Both the position numbers and the translations under genes were made by a program. This document shows, piece by piece, positions 18,381 through 27,506 of a stretch of DNA of 64,000 nt. Source of the DNA: Actinomycetales bacterium (lineage in GTDB: Bacteria > Actinomycetota > Actinomycetes > Actinomycetales > Dermatophilaceae); contig JADJTP010000003.1 in NCBI GenBank assembly GCA_016711095.1, forward strand, positions 558,001 to 622,000. Direction: 5' to 3'. The notes below the pieces were generated by a model. It was given only the letters and a program-made list of their open reading frames with translations. It ran no database searches and was not told the DNA's origin. The first letter of the stretch is position 1. Each line of letters opens with the position of its first letter.

Positions 18381-18614
18381 ATGCACGTCAAGATCCTCGG
18401 ACCCGGTTGCCGCAACTGCGTCGCCCTGGAGAAGGAAACTCGCGCGGCCATCGACCAACTCGGCCTGGACGCCACCGTCGAGAAGGTGACGGCCTATCCC
18501 GACATCGCCGCCTACGGGATCATGTCCACCCCGGGCCTGGTCATCGACGAAAAGGTCGTCGTCAGCGGACGCGTCCCCAAGCGCGACGAAATCGCCCGTC
18601 TGCTCGCCCAGTGA
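18381..18614 (+). CDS. Small thioredoxin-like redox protein (CRNC)
   Basis: A 77-residue thioredoxin-fold protein ('MHVKILGPGCRNCVALE') with active-site Cys-Arg-Asn-Cys at the start of helix 1 and cis-Pro segment 'STPGLVIDE'. Members of this short family usually accompany ArsP-type permeases. A role in reducing the arsenate reductase or the permease cysteines is plausible but inferred. AAGGAG precedes the ATG. Its TGA overlaps the GTG of acr3. Confidence 0.9.
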   Translation: MHVKILGPGCRNCVALEKETRAAIDQLGLDATVEKVTAYPDIAAYGIMSTPGLVIDEKVVVSGRVPKRDEIARLLAQ

Positions 18615-19669
18615 CAGCCGACACCGAGGCCCACGCCGGGCTCTCGACGATGGACCGCTTCCTGCCGGTCTGGATCGGCCTGGCGATGATCGCCGGTCTG
18701 CTGCTGGGGCGGCTCGTGCCCGGACTGGATGACCTGCTGTCAGCCGTCGAACTCGGCGACGTCTCCCTGCCGATCGCTGTCGGCCTGCTCGTCATGATGT
18801 ATCCAGTCCTAGCCAAGGTGCGCTACGACCGACTCGACACCGTCACCCGCGACGCCCGGATGCTCACCGCCAGCCTGCTGCTCAACTGGGTCCTCGGGCC
18901 AGCCCTCATGTTCGCCCTCGCCTGGCTCTTCCTCCCCGACCTGCCGGCCTACCGGACCGGCCTCATCATCGTCGGGCTGGCCCGGTGCATCGCCATGGTC
19001 ATCATCTGGAACGACCTTGCCTGCGGCGACCGTGAAGCCGCAGCCGTCCTCGTCGCCCTCAACTCGGTCTTCCAGGTCATCGCCTTTGCGGGGCTGGGCT
19101 GGTTCTATCTCACCGTGCTGCCCGGCTGGCTGGGCCTGCAACAGTCCGCCCTCGACGTCTCGGCCGCCGACATCGCCCGATCGGTGCTCATCTTCCTGGG
19201 CATCCCCTTGGTCGCCGGCTACCTGTCCCGACGCCTCGGCGAACGGCGCTGGGGGCGCGCGGCATACGAGGGGTCGTTCCTGCCGAGGATCGGGCCCTGG
19301 GCGCTCTACGGCCTGCTGTTCACCATCGTCGTCCTGTTCGCGCTGCAGGGAGAGCAGATCATCAACCGCCCTATCGACGTGGTCCGGATCGCGTTGCCGC
19401 TGCTGGTCTACTTCGCCGTCATGTGGGGCGGTGGGTTCGCGCTCGGCAAGGCCCTGGGAATGGGCTATGCGCGCACGACGACGCTCGCCTTCACCGCCGC
19501 CGGCAACAACTTCGAGCTGGCGATTGCGGTCGCCATCGCGACCTTCGGAGTCACCAGTGGCCAAGCCCTCGCCGGTGTCGTCGGGCCCCTCATCGAGGTC
19601 CCCGTCCTCGTCGGATTGGTCTATGTCTCGCTCGCGCTCCGACCACGGTTCCGAGGCGAGACAGGCTAG
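18611..19669 (+). CDS. acr3: Acr3-family arsenite efflux transporter
   Basis: A 352-residue, ten-segment transporter that expels arsenite. The family core 'GLARCIAMVIIWNDLACGDREAAAVLVALNSVFQV' includes the essential cysteine, and 'AAGNNFELAIAVAIATFG' is the second diagnostic stretch. The GTG at 18611 overlaps the stop of the thioredoxin gene (GTGA), so the frame upstream to 18407 is discounted. The stop codon TAG forms part of the palindrome CTAG, which is also the stop of the convergent aquaporin gene. With ArsC making arsenite from arsenate, this is the exit step of the pathway. Confidence 0.95.
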   Translation: MTADTEAHAGLSTMDRFLPVWIGLAMIAGLLLGRLVPGLDDLLSAVELGDVSLPIAVGLLVMMYPVLAKVRYDRLDTVTRDARMLTASLLLNWVLGPALMFALAWLFLPDLPAYRTGLIIVGLARCIAMVIIWNDLACGDREAAAVLVALNSVFQVIAFAGLGWFYLTVLPGWLGLQQSALDVSAADIARSVLIFLGIPLVAGYLSRRLGERRWGRAAYEGSFLPRIGPWALYGLLFTIVVLFALQGEQIINRPIDVVRIALPLLVYFAVMWGGGFALGKALGMGYARTTTLAFTAAGNNFELAIAVAIATFGVTSGQALAGVVGPLIEVPVLVGLVYVSLALRPRFRGETG

Positions 19670-20418
19670 GCCTCGACGGCCTCGACGGCCTCGACGGCCT
19701 CGACCGCTGCGGGCCCATGCACCGGGCCCGGCAGGTCGAGCGGCTCGGGCGTGCCGACCCGCGGATAGAACAACTCGGTCAGCAGGGCACCGCCCGCCGC
19801 TCCCACGATCTGGGCCACGACGAAACCGGGGACGCTGGCCGGGGCGATCCCGGAGAAGGAGTCGGTCGCCGCCCGCGCGATCGTCACCGCCGGGTTGGCG
19901 AAAGAGGTCGACGAGGTGAAGAAGTATGCCGCCCCGATCCACGCCGGCACGAGAGCGGGGCCCAGGCGCCCATGGCCCGAGCGGGTCAGCGCCCCGATCA
20001 GCGAGAGCAGCCCCGCGGTGGCGACGATCTCACCCAGCCACAGGCTCGGAGAGGTGCGCACCTTGGCCGAGGAGTGCCAGGCCGGCAGCTCGAACATGAG
20101 GTTGCCCACCGCCGTGCCGACGAGCCCACCGGCGACCTGCGCGAGCGCATACCGGCCGGCCTCGGCCCAGGGGATCTCGCCGCGAAGGACGGCGACGAGG
20201 GTGACGACCGGGTTGAAATGCGCGCCGGAGATCGGCCCGAGTGACCAGATGAGCACGGCGAGCGCCGCCACCGTTGCGAGCGCGTTGACCAGCAACTGGA
20301 CGGCGACGTCGTCGGTCAGCCGCGTGGCCATGATCCCCGAGCCGACCACCGCGGCCACGAGCGCGGCGGTGCCGATCCCTTCGGCGCTCGCGCGCCGGGC
20401 GGCCTCGTTTACGGTCAT
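19666..20418 (-). CDS. Aquaporin/aquaglyceroporin in the ars cluster
   Basis: A 250-residue MIP channel. Its two half-helix motifs read 'GAHFNPVVTLV' (NPV instead of the usual first NPA) and 'SFANPAVTIAR'. Six membrane segments are visible. In ars operons such channels (AqpS type) let arsenite leave the cell down its gradient after ArsC has made it; that role is inferred from context. The C-terminus ends in a repetitive EAVEAVEAVEA tail. The start may be the ATG at 20418 (used) or 20433. It lies directly downstream of arsR on the same strand and stops within a CTAG shared with acr3. Confidence 0.9.
   Translation of the reverse strand: MTVNEAARRASAEGIGTAALVAAVVGSGIMATRLTDDVAVQLLVNALATVAALAVLIWSLGPISGAHFNPVVTLVAVLRGEIPWAEAGRYALAQVAGGLVGTAVGNLMFELPAWHSSAKVRTSPSLWLGEIVATAGLLSLIGALTRSGHGRLGPALVPAWIGAAYFFTSSTSFANPAVTIARAATDSFSGIAPASVPGFVVAQIVGAAGGALLTELFYPRVGTPEPLDLPGPVHGPAAVEAVEAVEAVEA
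19669..19704. repeat. 9-bp tandem repeat, four GGCCTCGAC units
   Basis: Four perfect 9-bp units at the 3' end of the aquaporin gene encode its repetitive (Glu-Ala-Val)n tail on the minus strand. Copy number probably varies without changing the frame. Confidence 0.9.
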
Positions 20419-20470
20419 CGGGAGAACTCGCATCCGCTGGGCGGCCAACCACCCAGGCGTCTCGGCGCCC

Positions 20471-20860
20471 TCAACAGCACGTCGAGCCCGGTTGTGCGGG
20501 CAGGTCCAGGAACTCGCTCACGCGAGCCAGCCCGGCCGAGCTCACCGTGTAGTGCACCCACCGCCCGCGCTTCTCGCGCACGACCAGCCCCGCGTCGTGC
20601 AGGCGCTTCATGTGGAAGGAGAGGGTGGGCTGGCTGATGCCGAGTTCCCCGGGCAGATGGCAGGCGCAGGCCGTGCCGCTGTCGGAGAACGCGAGATAGT
20701 GCAGCAGGCGCACCCGGGTAGGGTCGGCCAGCGCCTTGAAGACCCGCGCCAACGCGCCGGCTTGCTCGGCCGGCAACAGTTCGCAGGATGAGCCGGGACA
20801 GCAGACGTCCGAGGCAGCGCCGACAGCGCCGGCAGTGCCGGGAGTGGTGGTCAGGGTCAC
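20471..20860 (-). CDS. arsR: ArsR-family arsenite-sensing repressor
   Basis: A 129-residue winged-helix repressor: 'LARVFKALADPTRVRLLHYLA', then 'ACACHLPGELGISQPTLSFHMKRLHDAGLV' with a CxC pair where several ArsR proteins place metal-binding cysteines. Further cysteines lie at the N-terminus (CCPGSSC) and at the very end (STCC), so arsenite could be held by more than one site. It would repress the ars genes until As(III) binds. The GTG at 20860 is chosen because upstream sequence overlaps the operator and the divergent arsC promoter. Confidence 0.92.
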   Translation of the reverse strand: MTLTTTPGTAGAVGAASDVCCPGSSCELLPAEQAGALARVFKALADPTRVRLLHYLAFSDSGTACACHLPGELGISQPTLSFHMKRLHDAGLVVREKRGRWVHYTVSSAGLARVSEFLDLPAQPGSTCC

Positions 20861-20920
20861 CCCGCGATCGTACCCGTGACATTGACAAACGTCCATGTAT
20901 GCCGTTGGCTGGCCATCGAG

Positions 20921-20936
20921 GGACATCGATATGTCC
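20921..20936. promoter_or_regulatory. Putative ArsR operator 3
   Basis: GGACAT-CGAT-ATGTCC is a 6-bp inverted repeat midway between the divergent arsR and arsC starts. A looser ACAT...ATGT pair lies nearer arsR (20880-20899). Position favours autoregulation by ArsR. Confidence 0.6.
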
Positions 20937-20971
20937 GCTCCCCCGCTGCCCGTGACCGCGAAGGACCGCCC

Positions 20972-21403
20972 GTGACCGACACCGCCAAACCCTCCGTCCT
21001 GTTCGTGTGCGTCCACAACGCCGGGCGCTCGCAGATGGGCGCGGCATACACCCATCACCTGTCCGGAGGTGCCGTCGAGGTGCTCTCGGCCGGATCGGCC
21101 CCCGCCGAGTCGATCAACCCCGCGGTCCGCGAGGCCTTGCTCGAAGAGGGCATCGACATCTCCGCCGAGAAGCCCAAGATCCTCACGACCGAAGCCGTCC
21201 AGGCCTCCGACGTCGTGATCACGATGGGCTGCGGCGACACCTGCCCCTATTTCCCGGGCAAGCGCTACCTCGACTGGGTGCTCGAAGACCCGGCCGGCCA
21301 CGGTGTCGAGTCGGTGCGTCCGATCCGCGACGAGATCAAACGCCGCGTCCTCGTGCTGCTCGGCGAGCTCGGAGTCGAGCCGGTCGAGCTCGCAGCACCC
21401 TGA
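20972..21403 (+). CDS. arsC: Arsenate reductase ArsC (thioredoxin-type, LMW-PTP fold)
   Basis: A 143-residue arsenate reductase with the P-loop CVHNAGRS (Cys13) and two further cysteines, Cys87 and Cys91, in 'ITMGCGDTCPYFPGKRYLDW'. That three-cysteine layout resembles the thioredoxin-linked enzymes in which the disulfide passes outward for reduction. It therefore differs from the fused ArsC at 15673, which has only the nucleophile. The GTG at 20972 starts the conserved region; frame upstream overlaps the operator. It is the only plus-strand gene from this divergent promoter and is followed by a long hairpin. Confidence 0.93.
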   Translation: MTDTAKPSVLFVCVHNAGRSQMGAAYTHHLSGGAVEVLSAGSAPAESINPAVREALLEEGIDISAEKPKILTTEAVQASDVVITMGCGDTCPYFPGKRYLDWVLEDPAGHGVESVRPIRDEIKRRVLVLLGELGVEPVELAAP

Positions 21404-21434
21404 CCCTCGGCTTCGGGCCCCGCACCGACCCCAG

Positions 21435-21479
21435 CCGGGTATGCCGCGCGCCACTTGGGCGGCCACGCGGCATACCCGG
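21435..21479 (+). terminator. Hairpin of inverted CCGGGTATGCCGCG motifs
   Basis: A perfect 14-bp inverted repeat (21435-21448 with 21466-21479) and 17-base loop lies between arsC and ung. Each arm holds the enriched octamer, in opposite orientations. Probably the arsC terminator. Confidence 0.65.
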
Positions 21480-21496
21480 CGGGTAGGTTGGCGGCC

Positions 21497-22174
21497 GTGA
21501 CCGCACGGCCGCTGGCGCAGCTCGTGGATCCGTCGTGGGTCCCCGCGCTCGGGCCGCTGGAGCCGACGATCACGCGGGTCGGGGACTTCCTGCGTGCCGA
21601 GGTCGCCGCGGGCCGGGGCTATCTGCCGGCTGGCGAGCAGGTCTTGCGCGCCTTCGCCCAGCCGCTACACGCGGTGCGAGTCCTCGTCGTCGGACAAGAC
21701 CCCTATCCCACCCCCGGACATCCCGTGGGCCTGTCCTTCTCGGTGGCACCCGATGTGCGCCCGTTGCCGCCGAGCCTGGTCAACATCTTCGCCGAGCTGC
21801 AGAGCGACCTCGGGGTGGCTGCGCCCACCTCCGGGGACCTCACCCCGTGGGCCGAGCGGGGGGTGCTGCTGCTCAACCGGGTGCTCACCGTCGGTCCGGG
21901 GCGTCCGGGCAGCCACCGCGGCCAGGGGTGGGAGCAGGTCACCGCGGCCGCCATCGACGCCCTCGTGTCGCGCGGCGGGCCGCTCGTGGCGATCCTCTGG
22001 GGTCGTGACGCCCGATCGCTCGGCGCCGCGCTCGGGCCCGTCGCCCGGGTCGAGAGCGCGCATCCCTCACCGCTGTCAGCCCGATCGGGCTTCTTCGGCT
22101 CCCGGCCGTTCAGCCGCGCCAACGACCTGCTCGCCGCCCAAGGCGCCGAGCCGGTCGATTGGCGCCTCCCGTGA
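21497..22174 (+). CDS. ung: Uracil-DNA glycosylase, family 1
   Basis: A 225-residue Ung that removes uracil from DNA as the first step of base-excision repair. The water-activating loop is 'GQDPYPTPGHPVGLSFSV' (Asp68) and the DNA-intercalation loop is 'HPSPLSARSGFFGSRPFSRAN'. Both match family 1 closely. Start GTG at 21497 is the best fit to the family N-terminus; an upstream start at 21455 would overlap the arsC hairpin. The thiolase gene follows 39 bases later. Confidence 0.96.
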   Translation: MTARPLAQLVDPSWVPALGPLEPTITRVGDFLRAEVAAGRGYLPAGEQVLRAFAQPLHAVRVLVVGQDPYPTPGHPVGLSFSVAPDVRPLPPSLVNIFAELQSDLGVAAPTSGDLTPWAERGVLLLNRVLTVGPGRPGSHRGQGWEQVTAAAIDALVSRGGPLVAILWGRDARSLGAALGPVARVESAHPSPLSARSGFFGSRPFSRANDLLAAQGAEPVDWRLP

Positions 22175-22213
22175 CCAGTACCGCACCAACCCCTTCCCCT
22201 GGAGGTCCCCGCC

Positions 22214-23401
<1,188 letters not shown>

Positions 23402-23456
23402 GGCGCTGGCCACCAGCCCGCCACCGGTGCTTGGACGTCCTAGTAGTCTGCAACGC

Positions 23457-24614
23457 ATGGCAGCAACGAGGCTGATGCCGTCGGACGAGTCGCGGGCGCT
23501 CATCGACATGACCCGCGAGGTCTGCCGCAAGGAGCTGGCCCCGCAGGTCGACGCGTTCGAACGCGTGGGCGGCTTTCCGGAGCAGGCGTTCCGCACCCTT
23601 GGCGAGCTCGGCCTGCTGTCGTTGCCCTACCCCGAGGAGTTCGGCGGCGGAGGTCAGCCGTATGAGGTCTATCTGCAGGTCGTCGAGGAGATCGCCACCG
23701 TTTGGATGTCGGTGGCCGTCGGGGTGAGCGTGCATTCCCTCACGTGCTATCCGCTCGCCGAATACGGCACCGACGAGCAGCGTCGCGCCTTCCTGCCCGA
23801 CATGCTCAGCGGCAGCCAACTCGGCGGCTACTGCCTGTCCGAGCCCGACTCCGGCTCTGACGTCGGCTCGATGACCACCGCCGCCACCCTCGACGCCGAC
23901 GGCGGCGGGTGGACGCTGGAGGGCACCAAGGCGTGGATCTCGCACGCCGGCCATGCCGACTACTACACGACCTTCGCCCGCACCGCCGACACCGGCCCCA
24001 AGGGCATCTCCTGCTTCCTCGTGCCTGCCGGGACGCCGGGTCTGTCCTTCGGCCGGCCCGAGGACAAGATGGGCCTGCACGGCGATCCGGTCGCCCAGGT
24101 GATCTTCGAGAACGCTCGGATCGACGCCGACCGACTCCTCGGCGCGCAAGGGCAGGGCATGGCCATCGCCTTGCACGCCCTCGACAACGGCCGGCTCGGG
24201 ATCGCAGCGGCCGCAACCGGGCTCGCGCAGTCGGCACTTGACGCCGCGACGACCTACGCCATGGAGCGTCGCCAGTTCGGCCGGCCGATCATCGACTTCC
24301 AGGGGTTGGCCTTCCTGCTGGCCGACATGGAGGCAGCGGTCACGTCGGCGAGGGCGGCCTACCTGTATGCCGCGCGGCTCAAGGATGCGGGGCGGCCCTA
24401 TACGAAGGAAGCGTCCGTCGCCAAGCTCGTCTCCACCGATGCCGCGATGAAGGTGACGACCGACGCGGTGCAAGTCTTCGGCGGCTACGGCTACACCCGT
24501 GATTTCCCCGTCGAGCGCTACATGCGCGAGGCGAAGGTGACCCAGATCTTCGAGGGCACCAACCAGATCCAGCGGCTGGTCATCTCCCGCCAGCTGATCC
24601 GCGAGAGAGGCTGA
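23457..24614 (+). CDS. Acyl-CoA dehydrogenase
   Basis: A 385-residue flavoprotein of the short/branched-chain ACAD type. The FAD/substrate signatures are 'YCLSEPDSGSDVGSM' and 'TKAWISHAG'. The C-terminal domain has 'QVFGGYGYTRDFPVERYMREAKVTQIFEGTNQIQR', in which the Glu of IFEGT is the usual catalytic base. It oxidises acyl-CoA to enoyl-CoA and passes electrons to ETF. The ATG at 23457 begins the family N-terminus; the longer frame upstream is the thiolase in another phase. Operon with the thiolase and the SDR downstream, five bases away. Confidence 0.95.
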   Translation: MAATRLMPSDESRALIDMTREVCRKELAPQVDAFERVGGFPEQAFRTLGELGLLSLPYPEEFGGGGQPYEVYLQVVEEIATVWMSVAVGVSVHSLTCYPLAEYGTDEQRRAFLPDMLSGSQLGGYCLSEPDSGSDVGSMTTAATLDADGGGWTLEGTKAWISHAGHADYYTTFARTADTGPKGISCFLVPAGTPGLSFGRPEDKMGLHGDPVAQVIFENARIDADRLLGAQGQGMAIALHALDNGRLGIAAAATGLAQSALDAATTYAMERRQFGRPIIDFQGLAFLLADMEAAVTSARAAYLYAARLKDAGRPYTKEASVAKLVSTDAAMKVTTDAVQVFGGYGYTRDFPVERYMREAKVTQIFEGTNQIQRLVISRQLIRERG

Positions 24615-24619
24615 GCGGC

Positions 24620-25384
24620 ATGCGCATCACCGACCACACCGTTGCCATCGTCACCGGCGGCGCCTCCGGCCTCGGCGGAGCCACGCTGCGCAGGCTCGTC
24701 GCCGACGGCGCGCGAGCGGTGATCGTCGACCTCCCCTCATCGCCCGGGGCGGCCGTCGCGGCTGAGCTCGGGGACCGGGTGCGCTTCGTGGCCGCCGACG
24801 TGCGCGACGAACTCCAGGTGCAGGCAGCCGTCGACGCAGCCCGCGAGCTCGGCGAACTGCGGGTCGTCGTCACCTGCGCCGGCGTGGCCACCCCAGGACG
24901 GCTGATCGGTCGCCGCGGTCCGCTGGACCTTGACACGTTCCGCACGGTCGTCGAGATCAACCTCGTCGGCACGTTCAACGTGCTGCGTCTGGCCGCCGCC
25001 GCGATGCTCGACAACGACCCCCATGACGGCGACCGCGGAGTCTGCGTCATGACGGCGAGCATCGCGGCATACGACGGGCAGGTCGGGCAGGCCGCGTATG
25101 CCGCGAGCAAGGGCGGCATTGTCGGGCTCACCCTCTCCGCCGCCCGAGACCTGGCCGACAAGGCGATCCGGGTCGTGACCGTGGCACCGGGCACCTTCGA
25201 GACGCCGATGATGGCCGGCCTGCCGGGCGAGACGAAGGCCCTGTTGGAGAAGCAGGTCCCACACCCCTCGCGGCTGGGCAACCCGACGGAGTTCGCCGCC
25301 TTGGTGCGTCACATCATCGACAACCCGATGCTCAACGGCGAGGTCATCCGCCTCGACGGCGCCCTTCGTATGCCGCCACGCTGA
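24620..25384 (+). CDS. SDR dehydrogenase, 3-hydroxyacyl-CoA (HSD17B10-like)
   Basis: A 254-residue classical short-chain dehydrogenase: TGGASGLG nucleotide loop, 'CAGV' in strand 4, the catalytic Tyr-x-x-x-Lys in 'YAASKGG', and the 'VAPGTFETPMM' segment. The sequence style is that of type II 3-hydroxyacyl-CoA dehydrogenases (2-methyl-3-hydroxybutyryl-CoA, HSD17B10), which fits the adjacent ACAD and thiolase. A role in branched-chain or short acyl-CoA degradation is therefore likely, though not proven. Confidence 0.88.
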   Translation: MRITDHTVAIVTGGASGLGGATLRRLVADGARAVIVDLPSSPGAAVAAELGDRVRFVAADVRDELQVQAAVDAARELGELRVVVTCAGVATPGRLIGRRGPLDLDTFRTVVEINLVGTFNVLRLAAAAMLDNDPHDGDRGVCVMTASIAAYDGQVGQAAYAASKGGIVGLTLSAARDLADKAIRVVTVAPGTFETPMMAGLPGETKALLEKQVPHPSRLGNPTEFAALVRHIIDNPMLNGEVIRLDGALRMPPR

Positions 25385-25485
25385 CCTGCCTCGCTGACCT
25401 GCCCCGCTGTCTGCCAGTGGCCTGCCGCGGTGCCCTGCCGCGGACCTGGAGGGTAACCGAACATCCGCATGCACGGGATATCCGC

Positions 25486-25504
25486 GCGTGTCGAGGCGAC
25501 ACGC
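25486..25504 (+). terminator. Hairpin downstream of the acyl-CoA operon
   Basis: GCGTGTCG-AGG-CGACACGC, a perfect 8-bp stem with a 3-base loop, about 100 bases after the SDR stop codon. No U-tract. Possible terminator of the thiolase-ACAD-SDR message. Confidence 0.45.
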
Positions 25505-25760
25505 CGAGGGGCCGCGAATTAGTTGGATGAAGTGCGTCGGAACTCTTGCGCGCCGTCGCCCGGAGGCGTACAAATGCTCTTACGCAGACCCGCAAGGATC
25601 GGCGGTCGGACGGCAAACGAGATCTCTAGCCGCGGGAGCAATCCCAGCGGGCCGGTAGGACGAAACCGGAAGGTCGGGCGCGCTGGACGAGTTCGAGTCG
25701 GCGTCACGGCACGGACGCACGAGGCCCCACCAACTCATACTTGGTGGGGCCTCACCTTTT
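25505..25760 (+). ncRNA. Candidate non-coding transcript ending in a strong terminator
   Basis: No credible gene lies in 25385-25831. The stretch from about 25505 is richer in A/T than its surroundings and contains several small hairpins (for example CCGGT...ACCGG near 25655). It ends in a near-ideal intrinsic terminator on the plus strand at 25721-25753 with TTTT shortly after. A short RNA is the simplest reading, but I recognise no tmRNA, SRP, RNase P, 6C or riboswitch core and see no clear promoter. Frames within it (25523-25822 plus, 25519-25707 minus) look accidental. Confidence 0.3.
25721..25753 (+). terminator. Intrinsic terminator with 12-bp perfect stem
   Basis: GAGGCCCCACCA pairs with TGGTGGGGCCTC around a 9-base loop, followed by CACCTTTTG. 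This is the best canonical terminator in the window. It points rightward, towards the 3' end of cobT, and could also stop leftward transcripts. Confidence 0.85.
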
Positions 25761-25831
25761 GTACCGCGCCCATGCCACCGATATGCCGACACTCGCTCGG
25801 CGTGTCGTGGACTTTTCGGTGAACGGTCGGG

Positions 25832-26899
25832 TCACGTGCCGGCGGGTGCCGCACCGATCCCGGCGGACTCGAAGGTCGCGACCTCGCGCAGCAACCGGGC
25901 GGCGGCCTGCACCAACGGCACCGCCAGCACGGCACCGGACCCCTCGCCGAGTCTCAGTCCGAGATCGAGCAACGGCTCCAGCCCAAGCCGGGCCAGGGCC
26001 GCACTCGCGCCCGGTTCGCTCGAACGGTGCCCGGCAATGAGGTACGCCGTCACCCCTGGGTCGATCGCGTGCGCCGCGAGCGCGCTCGAACAGGCGATGA
26101 CCCCGTCGAGCACGACGGGGATCCTCCGGGCCGCGGCCCCGATGAGAAACCCTGCGAGAGCAGCGTGTTCGGCACCGCCGACGGCGGCCAGGACGCCGAT
26201 CGGGTCGGCCGGGTCGGGCCGGTGCACCTGGAGGGCGGCGCGGATGACGGCGATCTTGCGGGCCACCATGGCCGCGTCGCTGCCGGCTCCGGGGCCGGTC
26301 ACCGCGCCGGGGTCGGCGCCCGTGAAGACGGCGACCAGGGCCGCCGACGACGTGGTGTTGCCGATGCCGAGGTCGCCGGTGACAAGCAGCCGCGCGCCGT
26401 CGTCGATCAGCTGGTTGGCCACGTCGAGGCCCACGTGCACCGCCGCAAGGGACTGATCGCGGGTCATCGCGGCCCCGGTGGTGAAGTCGGCCGTCCCGTC
26501 GATCACCCGGCGCCGGTCCACGTCGAGCCCAGGAGCCAGTTCGGTGGCCACCCCGACGTCGACGACCCGCACGCGGGCACCGACCTGCCGAGCGAGGGCG
26601 TTGATCACCGCTGTCCCGGAGGCCACGCCGGCGACCATCTGAGCGGTCACCTCCTGCGGCCACGGTGACACCCCCTGCGCGAGCACGCCGTGATCTCCGG
26701 CGAAGACGGCGACGGCGACCGGCTCGGGGATGGGCGGTGGGCACGCGGCATACAGGCCAGCGAGGCGGGCTCCGAGGCCTTCCAGGCGCCCCATCGACCC
26801 GGCCGGTTTGGTCAGCTGCGCCTGCAGGGCGTCTGCGGCGGCGGCGGCGTCGGCCTCGGGGGCAAGGATGGTGGGCAGAGTAGCCACGGCGTAGGTCAC
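25832..26899 (-). CDS. cobT: Nicotinate-nucleotide-dimethylbenzimidazole phosphoribosyltransferase
   Basis: A 355-residue CobT, which makes alpha-ribazole phosphate for the lower ligand of cobalamin. Family stretches: 'KPAGSMGRLEGLGARLAG' near the N-terminus, 'FAGDHGVLAQGVSPWPQEVT', 'LGIGNTTSSAA' and the C-terminal 'GEGSGAVLAVPLVQAAARLL' with the catalytic glutamate. The GTG at 26899 gives the usual start; the long frame upstream is antisense to cobU. It is divergent from cobU with only 40 bases between the starts, so the promoters must overlap. No cobalamin riboswitch fits in that gap. Confidence 0.97.
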   Translation of the reverse strand: MTYAVATLPTILAPEADAAAAADALQAQLTKPAGSMGRLEGLGARLAGLYAACPPPIPEPVAVAVFAGDHGVLAQGVSPWPQEVTAQMVAGVASGTAVINALARQVGARVRVVDVGVATELAPGLDVDRRRVIDGTADFTTGAAMTRDQSLAAVHVGLDVANQLIDDGARLLVTGDLGIGNTTSSAALVAVFTGADPGAVTGPGAGSDAAMVARKIAVIRAALQVHRPDPADPIGVLAAVGGAEHAALAGFLIGAAARRIPVVLDGVIACSSALAAHAIDPGVTAYLIAGHRSSEPGASAALARLGLEPLLDLGLRLGEGSGAVLAVPLVQAAARLLREVATFESAGIGAAPAGT

Positions 26900-26939
26900 C
26901 GAGCCATCCTTGCGCAGGCCGGGGCATAGCCTTGACCGC

Positions 26940-27506
26940 ATGCCTGTGACGCTGGTGACCGGTGGGGTGCGTAGCGGCAAGAGCCGCCACGCGGAGTCCC
27001 TGCTCGCGGGCCACCCGGACGTCACGTATGTCGCCACCCATTCTCGTGCGGCAGCGCAGGCCGACGATGCGCAGTGGCTGGCCCGCGTCGAAGCCCACCA
27101 GGCCGCCCGTCCCCGCACCTGGGTCACGCTCGAGACTGTGGACGTCGCCCCACTGCTCGGTATGCCCGGTGGCCCCTTGATCGTGGAATGCCTCGGCACC
27201 TGGCTGACCGGGCTCGTCGATCACGCGGGCCTGTGGACCGACCTCGATGCCGCAGCCGTGCTCGTGACCGGGGAACGCGCGAGGCTGGTCGGCGCGTTGC
27301 GCACGACCGCGCGCGAGGTCGTCGTCGTGAGCAACGAAGTCGGCTTGTCGCTCGTGCCTCTCACTGCCGCCGGGCGCTTCTTCCAGGACGAGCTTGGCCG
27401 GCTCACCGCGGCGGTGGCCGACGTCGCCGACCGGGTCCACCTCGTCGTGGCCGGTCGCGTGATCGACCTCTCCGCGGCGCCCCACGTGGGTGGGCCGCTC
27501 CCGTGA
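26940..27506 (+). CDS. cobU: Adenosylcobinamide kinase/guanylyltransferase
   Basis: A 188-residue CobU. It phosphorylates adenosylcobinamide and then activates it with GTP. The P-loop is 'GGVRSGKSRHAE', followed by 'YVATHSRA', the 'VECLGTWLT' segment and 'VVVSNEVGLSLVP'. The ATG at 26940 is preferred over an upstream start. The GTG of cobS overlaps its stop codon (GTGA), so translation is probably coupled. Confidence 0.96.
   Translation: MPVTLVTGGVRSGKSRHAESLLAGHPDVTYVATHSRAAAQADDAQWLARVEAHQAARPRTWVTLETVDVAPLLGMPGGPLIVECLGTWLTGLVDHAGLWTDLDAAAVLVTGERARLVGALRTTAREVVVVSNEVGLSLVPLTAAGRFFQDELGRLTAAVADVADRVHLVVAGRVIDLSAAPHVGGPLP

Noticed and set aside
25660..25725. tRNA or tmRNA suggested by GTTCGAGTC at about 25691
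   Set aside because: The T-loop-like string has no matching T-stem, acceptor or anticodon arms, and no tmRNA tag frame or ends are present.
26900..26939. Cobalamin riboswitch between cobT and cobU
   Set aside because: Only 40 bases separate the two start codons, far too short, and no B12-box-like sequence is visible.
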